From: CAZLCK01 sp964558235
GTDB taxonomy: Bacteria > Actinomycetota > Coriobacteriia > Coriobacteriales > CADBOM01
Length of the DNA stretch: 64,000 bases
Direction of reading: 5' to 3'
Assembly: GCA_964558235.1 (NCBI GenBank)
Contig: CAZLCK010000002.1
Coordinates: 14,583 to 78,582, forward strand
The notes beneath the pieces were generated by a model that saw only the letters and a program-made list of their open reading frames with translations, searched no databases and had not been told where the DNA came from. Positions 36,518 to 44,971 of the stretch are shown piece by piece; position 1 is the stretch's first letter, and every line of letters begins with the position of its first letter. Made by a program: the position numbers and the translations under genes.

Positions 36518-36904
36518 TTATAGCTCAGGTTCAACCATAACTGGTGGTAAAATCTCAATCCAACATCCATCAGGATCTTCAATAAAGTAAACACCAAGCT
36601 GGTCGTTTACAAAGCATATACAGCCCATTTCTTCATGAAGAGCCTTAAAAGCGCCAAAGTCATCAACTTGTAGCGCCAAATGGGTGTCATCACTACCATT
36701 GTTATAAGCCTCTTCCCTACCCTTATTCCAAGTAAGTTCAATCTCAAAATCATCTTCACCATTACCAATAAAGACATTTAACCAAGAACCGTCTTTTGGT
36801 CCAAACTGATGAATCTTTTCAAATCCTAAGGCTTTTTTATAAAAATCTAGAGACTTTTCTAGATCCAATACATGAATGCAACGATGCACTACTCTAGCTT
36901 TCAT
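36518..36904 (-). CDS. Glyoxalase I-like VOC superfamily protein
   Basis: A 128-residue single-domain VOC protein in glyoxalase I layout. It starts MKARVVHRCIHVLDLEKSLDFYKKALGF; the later part ends DPDGCWIEILPP. Candidate metal ligands are His in CIHVLD, Glu in FEIELTW, His in DTHLAL and Glu in WIEILP, in the His-Glu-His-Glu order of lactoylglutathione lyase. Many anaerobes without glutathione use such proteins for other thiols or for methylmalonyl-CoA epimerisation, so the substrate is open. It converges with hydG (10-base gap). A 28-bp perfect palindrome lies 46 bases upstream of its start. Confidence 0.8.
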   Translation of the reverse strand: MKARVVHRCIHVLDLEKSLDFYKKALGFEKIHQFGPKDGSWLNVFIGNGEDDFEIELTWNKGREEAYNNGSDDTHLALQVDDFGAFKALHEEMGCICFVNDQLGVYFIEDPDGCWIEILPPVMVEPEL

Positions 36905-36949
36905 ATAACCCCCAATTTCCCTTATTTTTATCGAATTTTAAGTTATCTA

Positions 36950-36977
36950 AGCGATCTTATTAATTAATAAGATCGCT
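36950..36977. repeat. Perfect 28-bp palindrome in a divergent promoter region
   Basis: Bases 36950-36977 read the same on both strands: AGCGATCTTATTAA followed by its exact reverse complement. All 14 pairs match. It lies in the 314-base gap between the divergent glyoxalase-like and HMA genes; the rest of the gap is AT-rich and holds no gene. A repressor operator or a 5' mRNA stem are the main options. No T-run makes it a convincing terminator. Confidence 0.75.
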
Positions 36978-37218
36978 ATTATATTCAATTGTTCTTATAA
37001 ATTATTTTTAATTATACGCACTAACTATTATTCTAACTAGGACTATATCTTTTCCATACTTCTTATTTTAAATCTCATCAATTTGCCACTCATAGAGAAA
37101 AAGTTAGATTTATAGCATTATTGTATGAACACTTGTGCATATGTATATAATTAAAATCAAATTTCATTAGTGAATATAGTCATTAAATAGATTTTGAACG
37201 AAGAAAAGAGGGGTTCGG

Positions 37219-37437
37219 ATGAAGAAGACTTTTATTCTTGAAGATCTTGGTTGTGCAAATTGTGCTGCAAAGATGGAGGATGCAATCTCTAAGATCGATG
37301 GTGTAAATTCTGCAAAAATCAATTTTGTTATGTCTAAATTGACGATTGATGCTGACTCGACGAGACTAGATTCCATTCTTGATGAAGCTCAAAAGATCTG
37401 TTCAAGAATTGAGCCTGATGTTGTCATTGTGCATTAG
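37219..37437 (+). CDS. Stand-alone heavy-metal-associated (HMA) domain protein
   Basis: A 72-residue HMA ferredoxin-like fold. The metal site is GCANCAAKM, matching the GMxCxxC motif with Cys pair Cys12 and Cys15 (C-A-N-C). The rest, GVNSAKINFVMSKLTIDA, gives the second half of the fold. In most zinc/cadmium ATPases this domain is the N-terminus of the pump; here it is a separate gene with its own AGAGGGG, 30 bases before the pump. It probably hands a metal ion to the ATPase or regulates it. Confidence 0.87.
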   Translation: MKKTFILEDLGCANCAAKMEDAISKIDGVNSAKINFVMSKLTIDADSTRLDSILDEAQKICSRIEPDVVIVH

Positions 37438-37467
37438 TCTTTTATAGATATCATTGGTGAGTTAAAA

Positions 37468-39375
37468 GTGTCTACTAAACAGAAGAAGCTTCTAAGGCGT
37501 ATTATTGTTGCCTTAGTTTTATTTGTCGTAATCTATTTCCTGCCTCTTAGTTTGTGGCTTCAATCTCCTTACGATCTCTACGTAGAGTTTGCATTATTTC
37601 TCATCCCCTATTTCATTGCTGGATACGATGTTTTATTAAGAGCTGCAAAAAATATTGGCCACGGACAGATTTTTGATGAAAACTTCTTAATGTCCATAGC
37701 TACTATTGGTGCATTTGCCCTCGTATTTTTTCCAGACACAGACCCTCATATGGCTGAAGGTGCTGCTGTCATGCTCTTTTATCAAATTGGAGAGCTCTTC
37801 CAAAGCTATGCTGTTGGTAAATCTAGAAAATCTATCGCAAAGATGATGGATATTGCACCTGATCATGCGAATGTAAAGCGTGAAGGGCAACTTTTGGAGG
37901 TTGATCCTTCTGAAGTAGCTATCGGTGAGACAATTGTCTGTAAACCTGGAGAACGCGTGCCCCTTGATGGAATCATTTTGACTGGCTCTTCTCAAATCGA
38001 TACTTCGGCTCTTACAGGCGAGTCTGTGCCAAGAGTAGTTGAAGAGGGTTCAGAGGTTTTGTCTGGAAGCATCAACCTTTCTGGACTAATAGAGATCCAA
38101 GTAAATAAACAATATGAAGAGTCTACTGTAGCGCGTATTTTAGAGCTTGTTGAAGAGGCATCCGAGAAGAAGGCAAGGACTGAGAATTTTATAACTCGCT
38201 TTGCAAGATTTTATACCCCTATCGTTGTAATAGTTGCAGTTCTTCTTATGGTAGGACCTCCCCTAATTGCTGGACTTTCATGGAGTAGTTGGGTAGAACG
38301 CGGTCTAGTATTTTTGGTTGTTTCTTGTCCTTGTGCGCTTGTTATATCTGTCCCTCTTTCGTTCTTTGGTGGAATTGGAGGAGCATCCAAGCTTGGAATT
38401 CTTGTTAAGGGAGGCAATTATTTTGAGGTTTTAGCTAAAGCTGACACAGTGGTCTTTGATAAAACTGGAACACTTACAGATGGTACGTTTGAGGTTGTAG
38501 CAATTCATGCTGAAGAGGATCTTGATCCTAATTATGTCCTTTCTATTGCAGCACACGCAGAGGCATATTCTGATCATCCAATTGCCATTTCAATTAGAGA
38601 AGCCTATTCGGGCGAGATCAATCATGAGATTATTGAAGAGGTCTCCGAAAAGGGAGGTCATGGGGTTAGTGCAACAATTGACAAACATGTGGTCATTGTT
38701 GGAAATGACAAGCTCATGAGGGAGAATAATATTGAATTTAATGATTGTGATCTAACTGGAACAATTTTACATATCTCTTATGACGGCAGATATATTGGAC
38801 ATATTGTTATTGCAGATGTTATTAAAAAGAATGCAAAAGAAGCTATTGATGACCTTCGTAAGGTAGGCATCAAGCGAACTTATATGCTTACTGGTGATCG
38901 ACTCGAAGTTGCAAAAGCTGTTGCATCAGAGATCGGAATCGATGAAGTACACGCTCAGTTATTACCTCAAGGAAAAGTTGATTTCATTGAAGAGTTGATA
39001 AATAAGCAAAATGATTCTTCTCGACTTGCTTTTGTTGGTGATGGAATTAATGATGCTCCTGTCCTAACAAGATCAGATGTTGGAATTGCAATGGGTGCTG
39101 TTGGCTCTGATGCAGCTATTGAAGCTGCCGATATCGTTTTGGTAGACGACAATCCAAAAAGAATTGCACAAGCTATTCATATATCTAAAAAGACAGTCAA
39201 AATCGTTTGGCAAAATATTATCTTTGCTATTGGCGTTAAAGTCCTAATTATGATTTTAGCCGGATTTGGACTTGCTAATATGTGGGAAGCTGTTTTTGGA
39301 GATGTTGGAGTTACAGTTATAGCAATAATTAATGCAATGCGAGCAATGAATGTTTCAAAATTCGCAAGGCACTAA
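37468..39375 (+). CDS. Heavy-metal P1B-type ATPase (CadA/ZntA-like)
   Basis: A 635-residue metal pump in the cytoplasmic membrane. The transmembrane CPC motif is at residues 287-289 (SCPCALVISVP). The phosphorylated Asp is Asp331 in DKTGTLT. Other motifs are TGES in LTGESVPRVVEEGSEVLSGS, an HP-type segment (YSDHPIAISI), and GDGINDAPVL. SCPCALVIS and KGGNYFE fit the Zn/Cd/Pb subgroup (P1B-2). It lacks the N-terminal HMA domain, which is encoded just upstream. The start is GTG at 37468 with GGTGAG about 8 bases before it. Export of Zn(II), Cd(II) or Pb(II) from the cytoplasm is likely. Confidence 0.9.
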   Translation: MSTKQKKLLRRIIVALVLFVVIYFLPLSLWLQSPYDLYVEFALFLIPYFIAGYDVLLRAAKNIGHGQIFDENFLMSIATIGAFALVFFPDTDPHMAEGAAVMLFYQIGELFQSYAVGKSRKSIAKMMDIAPDHANVKREGQLLEVDPSEVAIGETIVCKPGERVPLDGIILTGSSQIDTSALTGESVPRVVEEGSEVLSGSINLSGLIEIQVNKQYEESTVARILELVEEASEKKARTENFITRFARFYTPIVVIVAVLLMVGPPLIAGLSWSSWVERGLVFLVVSCPCALVISVPLSFFGGIGGASKLGILVKGGNYFEVLAKADTVVFDKTGTLTDGTFEVVAIHAEEDLDPNYVLSIAAHAEAYSDHPIAISIREAYSGEINHEIIEEVSEKGGHGVSATIDKHVVIVGNDKLMRENNIEFNDCDLTGTILHISYDGRYIGHIVIADVIKKNAKEAIDDLRKVGIKRTYMLTGDRLEVAKAVASEIGIDEVHAQLLPQGKVDFIEELINKQNDSSRLAFVGDGINDAPVLTRSDVGIAMGAVGSDAAIEAADIVLVDDNPKRIAQAIHISKKTVKIVWQNIIFAIGVKVLIMILAGFGLANMWEAVFGDVGVTVIAIINAMRAMNVSKFARH

Positions 39376-39398
39376 ATATTCACAGAGTACTAAATCAT

Positions 39399-39436
39399 TG
39401 GCTCTGTAAAAGCAAAACCTTGTTTTTACAGAGCCA
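39399..39436. terminator. Bidirectional terminator between P-type ATPase and GGGtGRT genes
   Basis: TGGCTCTGTAAAA (39399-39411) pairs perfectly over 13 bp with TTTTACAGAGCCA (39424-39436). TTCTTTC follows on the plus strand, and an AATGATTTAG side follows on the minus strand. It sits between convergent genes and can serve both. Its stem resembles the terminator at 42134-42167. Confidence 0.8.
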
Positions 39437-39507
39437 TTCTTTCAAAAAATCAAAATAGACAGTTAGGTTTTTCAAATAAATTAATAAAAAGTAAATAGAT
39501 AATCTGA

Positions 39508-40515
39508 CTATCTATTTAAAGCTTGATCGACAGCAACAGCGACAGCTACAGTGGCGCCAACCATAGGATTATTGCCCATCCCAATGAATCCCATCATCTC
39601 AACATGAGCCGGAACTGATGAAGATCCAGCGAACTGAGCATCAGAATGCATTCTACCCATGGTGTCTGTCATTCCATAAGACGCAGGGCCCGCTGCCATG
39701 TTATCGGGGTGTAAAGTTCTTCCTGTTCCGCCGCCAGAAGCAACAGAGAAGTACTTCTTACCCTTCTCGGTAGATAGTTTTTTGTATGTTGCAGCTACAG
39801 GATGTTGGAATCTTGTGGGATTAGTTGAGTTTCCTGTAATCGAAACATCAACATCTTCAAATTCCATGATTGCAACACCTTCACGAACATCATCTGCACC
39901 AAAGCATCTCACATCTCCACGCTCGCCTGAACTATATCTTTTTTCTCGCACAATAGAAAGTTCTCCAGTTGCGTAATCAAAGCTAGTCTGTACATATGTA
40001 AATCCATTGATGCGTGAAATAATTTGAGCGGCATCTTTTCCAAGTCCATTTAAGATAACGCGTAAAGGCTCTGTTCTTGCTTTATTTGCATTCTTAACAA
40101 TACCAATTGCGCCTTCTGCTGCAGCAAAGCTCTCATGGCCTGCCAAAAATGCAAAGCAGGTTGTCTCTTCACGAAGAAGCATAGCTCCTAAGTTTCCATG
40201 TCCTAATCCAACTTTTCTATCTTCAGCAACAGAACCTGGAATACAAAAAGCTTGTAGCCCAATTCCGATCTTTTCTGCAGCTTCTGCAGCACTTTTAATA
40301 CCGGATTTAATTGCAATAGCAGCGCCAGCTGTATATGCCCACGCAGCATTTTCAAAACAAATTGGTTGAACACCTTTGACAATGTCATATGGAAGAGTCT
40401 TCATACCAGCTTGAGCACAAACGTCCCTTGCAGCTTCAAGGCTATCAATTCCGTAATTGCTAAGCTCTGCGCTGATCTTGTGGATTCTTCGCTCTTTGCC
40501 TTCAAAATCAGCCAT
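39508..40515 (-). CDS. GGGtGRT family protein
   Basis: A 335-residue protein with the name-giving motif GGGTGRT (in VASGGGTGRTLHPDNMAAGP). It is rich in Gly/Ala, has no signal peptide, and is probably soluble. The family is found mainly in anaerobes and is typically encoded next to a NifU-like scaffold protein, as here (the scaffold stop and this start are 4 bases apart). No biochemical function is established as far as I know. Cys residues include CAQAG and CFGAD. A role in Fe-S cluster or sulfur handling is a guess from the neighbour only. Confidence 0.85.
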   Translation of the reverse strand: MADFEGKERRIHKISAELSNYGIDSLEAARDVCAQAGMKTLPYDIVKGVQPICFENAAWAYTAGAAIAIKSGIKSAAEAAEKIGIGLQAFCIPGSVAEDRKVGLGHGNLGAMLLREETTCFAFLAGHESFAAAEGAIGIVKNANKARTEPLRVILNGLGKDAAQIISRINGFTYVQTSFDYATGELSIVREKRYSSGERGDVRCFGADDVREGVAIMEFEDVDVSITGNSTNPTRFQHPVAATYKKLSTEKGKKYFSVASGGGTGRTLHPDNMAAGPASYGMTDTMGRMHSDAQFAGSSSVPAHVEMMGFIGMGNNPMVGATVAVAVAVDQALNR

Positions 40516-40519
40516 AGGA

Positions 40520-41212
40520 TTATTCCTCTCTCGGGTCGATATACTTTACAGCTTCGTCAAACCTTCCATATCTTCCCGAAGCGCCTTCCAAAGCTTCATT
40601 GGCATCCTTACCTGCTCGGATTGCCTCCATCATCTTTCCAAGATTGACATATTCATAGCCGATAATTTCATCATCTTCATCAATAGCAAGCTTGGTCACA
40701 TACCCTTCGGTTACTTCAAGATATCTAGAACCTTTTGCTTTAGTTCCATAGGTTGTTCCAATCATGGAACGATCTCCCTTTCCAAGATCATCCATAGCGG
40801 CACCAATTGGAAGTCCGTCCTCAGAAAATGCAGTTTGGGAGCGTCCGTAGACTATCTGCAAGAATAGTTCACGCATTGCAACATTGATTGCATCACAAAC
40901 CAAATCTGTATTGAGTGCTTCAAGAATTGTCTTTCCAGGTAAAATCTCAGAAGCCATAGCGGCAGAGTGTGTCATTCCTGAACAACCGATAGTCTCAATA
41001 AGAGCCTCTTCGATAATTCCATCTTTTACATTTAACGTAAGTTTGCAAGCTCCTTGTTGAGGGGCACACCACCCAACTCCATGAGTAAGGCCTGAGATAT
41101 CAGATATCTCACGTGCTTTGACCCACTTACCCTCCTCAGGGATGGGGGCTGGCCCATGACATGCGCCCTGTGCGAGTGGGTACATATTTTCGATCTGAGT
41201 AGAATAGATCAA
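40520..41212 (-). CDS. NifU/IscU-like iron-sulfur scaffold protein
   Basis: A 230-residue protein with an IscU-like core. Candidate Fe-S ligands are the Cys in GWCAPQQGAC and in IGCSGMTHSAAMASEILPGKT; the latter resembles the G-C-(S/A) loop of IscU. A third Cys, in TDLVCDAINVAMRELF, fits the third ligand. Beyond about residue 125 comes a domain of 100 residues (TYGTKAKGSRYLEV...GKMMEAIRAGKDANEALEGASGRYGRF) not found in simple IscU. It is the upstream gene of the GGGtGRT pair. Assembly of clusters for a particular partner is likely, but not shown by sequence. Confidence 0.8.
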   Translation of the reverse strand: MIYSTQIENMYPLAQGACHGPAPIPEEGKWVKAREISDISGLTHGVGWCAPQQGACKLTLNVKDGIIEEALIETIGCSGMTHSAAMASEILPGKTILEALNTDLVCDAINVAMRELFLQIVYGRSQTAFSEDGLPIGAAMDDLGKGDRSMIGTTYGTKAKGSRYLEVTEGYVTKLAIDEDDEIIGYEYVNLGKMMEAIRAGKDANEALEGASGRYGRFDEAVKYIDPREE

Positions 41213-41451
41213 TGCTCCATACCCTTTCTAATCCTGATTTTTCATAGTCAAAAAAGATCTTGATTGCTTTATAAGATTGTAAAAATAAAGTTATATTTTT
41301 ATCAATAATTGTACAACTTGCCAAACAACGAACATCATTGCAACTGGCAGAAGTCATCACTAAATCATAAAACAATGATCAATATAATCTTTGATAAATC
41401 GATTACCTATCCTCTTGTATATATTGTTTTAGATCGAAATCATTGAGCTAA

Positions 41452-42081
41452 ATGTCAGATAAATACGTCAAACGTATCTCATGTGGAATAGACAATTGTT
41501 ATGTGGTTCGTCAAGGAACACATGCAATTTTGGTAGATACATGCAGAAGGTCTAATAGAACAAAAATTTTAAAGGCAGCTAAAGATGAGGCTGTTTCGTT
41601 GATAGTTTTAACTCATGGTCATTATGACCACATTGCAAATGCAAGAGTTATCGCTGAAACGCTAGATATTCCGATAGCCATGCATTCGGCAGATGTAGAT
41701 ATGATTTCAGATAATAAAATTCAAAAAATGCATGCAAACACTTTGCTTGGTTATCTGCTTTTGCTATTTAATAAGTTTTTTATCCCAGTAAATAAGATCG
41801 ATCAATTCTATCCTGATTTATTTTTGCAAGAAGGTGACTCGCTTAAGCCTTTTGGTATCGATGCTCAAATAATTGAATTACCTGGGCATACGATGGGATC
41901 TATTGGTTTGGATATCTGGGGTACAGATTTAATAGTTGGTGATGCTTGTATGCCAAGTTGTAAGGATTATAGAACCACTATTTATGGCAACAGAAGGCAC
42001 ATGGAAAGCTCTCTCCATCGCGTAATTAGCATTGGAAAACGCACAATCCATTGCGGACATGGGAAGACTATATTTAATTAG
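41452..42081 (+). CDS. Metallo-beta-lactamase-fold hydrolase
   Basis: A 209-residue MBL-fold protein with the zinc motif LTHGHYDHIANA (H-x-H-x-D-H), a later His in LPGHTMGSIGLD, an Asp in LIVGDACMPS, and a final CGHGK. The size fits glyoxalase II-like or other small hydrolases rather than lactamases. Substrate is not assignable. The ATG has only a weak ribosome site. It stands alone between the divergent NifU-like gene and a terminator. Confidence 0.85.
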   Translation: MSDKYVKRISCGIDNCYVVRQGTHAILVDTCRRSNRTKILKAAKDEAVSLIVLTHGHYDHIANARVIAETLDIPIAMHSADVDMISDNKIQKMHANTLLGYLLLLFNKFFIPVNKIDQFYPDLFLQEGDSLKPFGIDAQIIELPGHTMGSIGLDIWGTDLIVGDACMPSCKDYRTTIYGNRRHMESSLHRVISIGKRTIHCGHGKTIFN

Positions 42082-42133
42082 TCTTTAGACGCTCTCCCCT
42101 TTTCTCACTAGTCCTACTTTTATCTTAATTTTT

Positions 42134-42167
42134 GGCTCTGTTAACCCAGCGTGGATATAACAGAGCC
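42134..42167. terminator. Bidirectional terminator after the MBL-fold gene
   Basis: GGCTCTGTTA (42134-42143) pairs perfectly with TAACAGAGCC (42158-42167) around a 14-base loop. TTTTT runs lie on both flanks. It separates the convergent MBL-fold and homocysteine methyltransferase-like genes. Confidence 0.8.
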
Positions 42168-42180
42168 TAATTCTTAATTT

Positions 42181-43383
42181 TTAAATCAACACAGCACCAT
42201 ATTTTGCACAGACAGTTTTTAATGCAGAATTATTAATATCACCATTTACAAAAGCAATTCCTGAATAAAGTTTTAAATAGATGTCCAGTCTTTGAAGATC
42301 GTTTTTTGATTCAAATTGATTATCAGATTCAAAAACAATAGGCGCTAAAGTAGTTAGTTCCAAAATATCCCACTTTTCAGTCGAACTATCTGAACAATCA
42401 ACTCTTTCATAATCGTCAAAATTACATTGATTTGTATTCACCTGAACAACATCGCTCATAGATGCAAGATTAACTAATGAATCTTTGCCGCTACTTTTAG
42501 AATGTACATTATGCATGTTGCGATATGGTTGAGCTTCTTTTAAGACAACTGCGATCTCTTTTGTAAATGTTGGGTCGCTACCACAACAAGATCCAATAAT
42601 TGTGGCTCCAACACCAACATAATCAAGAGCAAAAGAGGCCATCTCTTCTGGAGTGCCTGGATATATAACAGAACCATCCTCTTTTAAAATTGGAAGGCCA
42701 GCATTTGGCTGAACAATCAGCGGAAGTGCTGTTTGAGAGATCATCTCTTGGATAATCTTCAATGCTTCCTTAGGGCCTAGGCCACAATTCATCCCAACAG
42801 CATCAACACCAAGCTTTTCGCAAATTAAAGCTGCTGCTGCAGGTGTTGTTGAAGAGAGTGGCATCCTTGAATCTGTATTAAAAGTACAACTTGCAATTAT
42901 TGGTAAATCAGTACAGTCTTTGATAGCTAAAATTGCACACCTAATGTCGGCTATATCAATAAAAGTTTCAAGCAATATTGCATCGGGTTTTCTGCTCACA
43001 AGAGCTTCTACATGTCGTCTGTAGGCATCGTAAGCTGTTTCAAAACTAGTCGATCCTAATGGTTCTAATACCAAAGCGCATGGTCCTACATCACCAAAGA
43101 CAAGCCCATCGGGATTGCCCTTACGTGCTAGATCAACTGAAGCCTTAACCATTTTGGCTGCTAAAGCTTGATCATTTTTATCATCCGATGTACAGATCGA
43201 AAAAGAGTTTGTTGTCGCACAAGTTGCTCCAGCTTTGTAGTATTGCCTATGGGTATCGACAATAGCTTGCGGATTTTCGAGATTTAGATAGGCAGAATTA
43301 TCCTTTGGATCTAACCCCTGACGTAAAAGCATTGTGCCCATAGCGCCTTCGCTGATATAGATTTGATTAGCAAGATCTAGCAC
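42181..43383 (-). CDS. Homocysteine S-methyltransferase family protein
   Basis: A 400-residue protein with a homocysteine-binding barrel over residues 1-300. The start EGAMGTMLLRQGL and the zinc ligands Cys in GMNCGLGP and the Cys pair in IIGSCCGSDP are all in place. The last 100 residues (from about KSSGKDSLVN) are unusual and end FVNGDINNSALKTVCAKYGAVLI. This resembles the opening of a pterin-binding domain as in MetH, so the protein may be a shortened MetH-like enzyme (inference). The start is GTG at 43383 with AGGAG 5 bases before it. The methyl donor is unknown. Confidence 0.82.
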   Translation of the reverse strand: MLDLANQIYISEGAMGTMLLRQGLDPKDNSAYLNLENPQAIVDTHRQYYKAGATCATTNSFSICTSDDKNDQALAAKMVKASVDLARKGNPDGLVFGDVGPCALVLEPLGSTSFETAYDAYRRHVEALVSRKPDAILLETFIDIADIRCAILAIKDCTDLPIIASCTFNTDSRMPLSSTTPAAAALICEKLGVDAVGMNCGLGPKEALKIIQEMISQTALPLIVQPNAGLPILKEDGSVIYPGTPEEMASFALDYVGVGATIIGSCCGSDPTFTKEIAVVLKEAQPYRNMHNVHSKSSGKDSLVNLASMSDVVQVNTNQCNFDDYERVDCSDSSTEKWDILELTTLAPIVFESDNQFESKNDLQRLDIYLKLYSGIAFVNGDINNSALKTVCAKYGAVLI

Positions 43384-43416
43384 AAATTCTCCTAAACATT
43401 TCTATGTATGCTTACA

Positions 43417-44856
43417 TTATCTAAATGATGAGCAGAGCCTATATATCGCATGGACATAAATTCTGAATGCTTGCTTTAGAAGCTCTTCGCTTACACCTTC
43501 ATCTGGACCATGCATACTTCCAATCCAGTCAGGCTTTTCCTCACTAGCTTTTCCTGGACCAAAGCTTGCTGCATTCTTAAAAAGACGCGCATAAGTTCCA
43601 CCGCCCATCGTAAAGGGCTTTGCATTCTCTTTGGTTACATCATTGTAAGCATCGAGCAAGGCTCGAATTGGTTTGGACTTAGGATCTACTAAAAAGACGG
43701 GCTTATGCATTGTCTTTTCTATCTTTACATCTGAGTCAAAGATCTTATGAAGCTGGGTTTTAATTTTTTCTTCTGTTATAGAAGTTGGATATCTGATATC
43801 AAGAGTTTGAGTGACATTTTGTTTCTGCATTTTTATTAACCCGCAGGTCACAGAGAGTGGATCAAAATGTTCATCTGAACATTGAATTTCCAAAGATCTT
43901 CCATCGTAAAATTTGCAAATCTTTGCAATGATTTGCAAAAAGTTAGCTAATTTACCTTCAACAATTTTATTATCGATGAGATATTTCAAAAGAATCCCAA
44001 TTGCATTAATTCCCAAATCGGGAGTCGAAGCATGAGCGCTTTTTCCGTGAGCTGTAATCTTCGTGGTATTTATATCGATAGCTTCAAGTTCTATGTTATT
44101 TTCATTTGGAAATTTTTTAATATTTTGAGCAACAGTAGCAAAAGCAAGACCAGGAACAGCATTTACAGCCATTCCGCCATCTATAGAGATCAGCTTACAA
44201 TCCGAAGGGATATCGCGACTTAACTCGTAATTTAAGATCCCCTTCTCTCCATAGCAGACGGGAAAGGATGCATCTGGTGTAAAAAGAAAATCTGGATCTG
44301 GATAGTTCTTTTTGTACCATAAGACATCTTGCATGCCCGTTTCTTCATTGCACCCAATTAAAAAGCGTAGATCTGACTCTAGTTTTATGCCCATTTGAGC
44401 CCAAAAACTACCTGCATGTAGAGCAATTATTGTAGGACCTTTGTCATCAAATATGCCACGTCCAATTAAATATCCATCTTTTCGAGTAAGGCTAAATGGA
44501 TCAAAATTCCAATCGGGACCAGCAGGAACTACATCAACATGCCCTATAATTCCAACCTGCTTATCGGAATCTCCTTCTAGATCAGCAATGCCGATATACC
44601 CATCGCAATCTTTTGTCAAATATCCTAGTCTCTCTGCAATTTCAAGTGCGACATCTAGGGCATCTTTAGGCCCTTTGCCAAATGGTGCACCTTTTGATGC
44701 ACAAGATAAATCCTCTACACTCTCGATTGCAATTAAACTAGCTATATCGGCAAGAACGGTTTGCCAATTATCTTCAAGGTATTCATCAATCTTGCTATCT
44801 ATTAGCTCATTTGAAATATTTTTATTAGCTTGGTTTTTATAAAAGTTTTGCTGCAT
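43417..44856 (-). CDS. M20 family dipeptidase, PepV/Sapep-like
   Basis: About 479 residues of a zinc or manganese peptidase. M20 motifs are GHVDVVPAGPDWNFDPF (first metal His/Asp), GRGIFDDKGPTIIALHAG (bridging Asp) and GCNEETGMQDVLWYK (general base Glu pair). The lid domain has AHGKSAHAS. It is probably a cytoplasmic dipeptidase. The ATG at 44856 has AGGAG five bases upstream; the ATG at 44886 would include this site within the protein. It lies 33 bases before the homocysteine methyltransferase-like gene, and the two may form an operon. Confidence 0.88.
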   Translation of the reverse strand: MQQNFYKNQANKNISNELIDSKIDEYLEDNWQTVLADIASLIAIESVEDLSCASKGAPFGKGPKDALDVALEIAERLGYLTKDCDGYIGIADLEGDSDKQVGIIGHVDVVPAGPDWNFDPFSLTRKDGYLIGRGIFDDKGPTIIALHAGSFWAQMGIKLESDLRFLIGCNEETGMQDVLWYKKNYPDPDFLFTPDASFPVCYGEKGILNYELSRDIPSDCKLISIDGGMAVNAVPGLAFATVAQNIKKFPNENNIELEAIDINTTKITAHGKSAHASTPDLGINAIGILLKYLIDNKIVEGKLANFLQIIAKICKFYDGRSLEIQCSDEHFDPLSVTCGLIKMQKQNVTQTLDIRYPTSITEEKIKTQLHKIFDSDVKIEKTMHKPVFLVDPKSKPIRALLDAYNDVTKENAKPFTMGGGTYARLFKNAASFGPGKASEEKPDWIGSMHGPDEGVSEELLKQAFRIYVHAIYRLCSSFR

Positions 44857-44971
44857 TTTATCTCCTGCGCAAAACATCGTTATCAATAATTAAGATTGTC
44901 TGTATTTTCTATTCTACTAAGATAATTGTCATTAATGATTTATCAAGCGGACAAATAACATTTAGGTATCA

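Noticed and set aside
37219..39375. HMA and ATPase genes as one gene broken by a frameshift
   Set aside because: Both parts have their own start and ribosome site, and the 30-base spacer does not code for a joining segment. Separate genes are the better reading.
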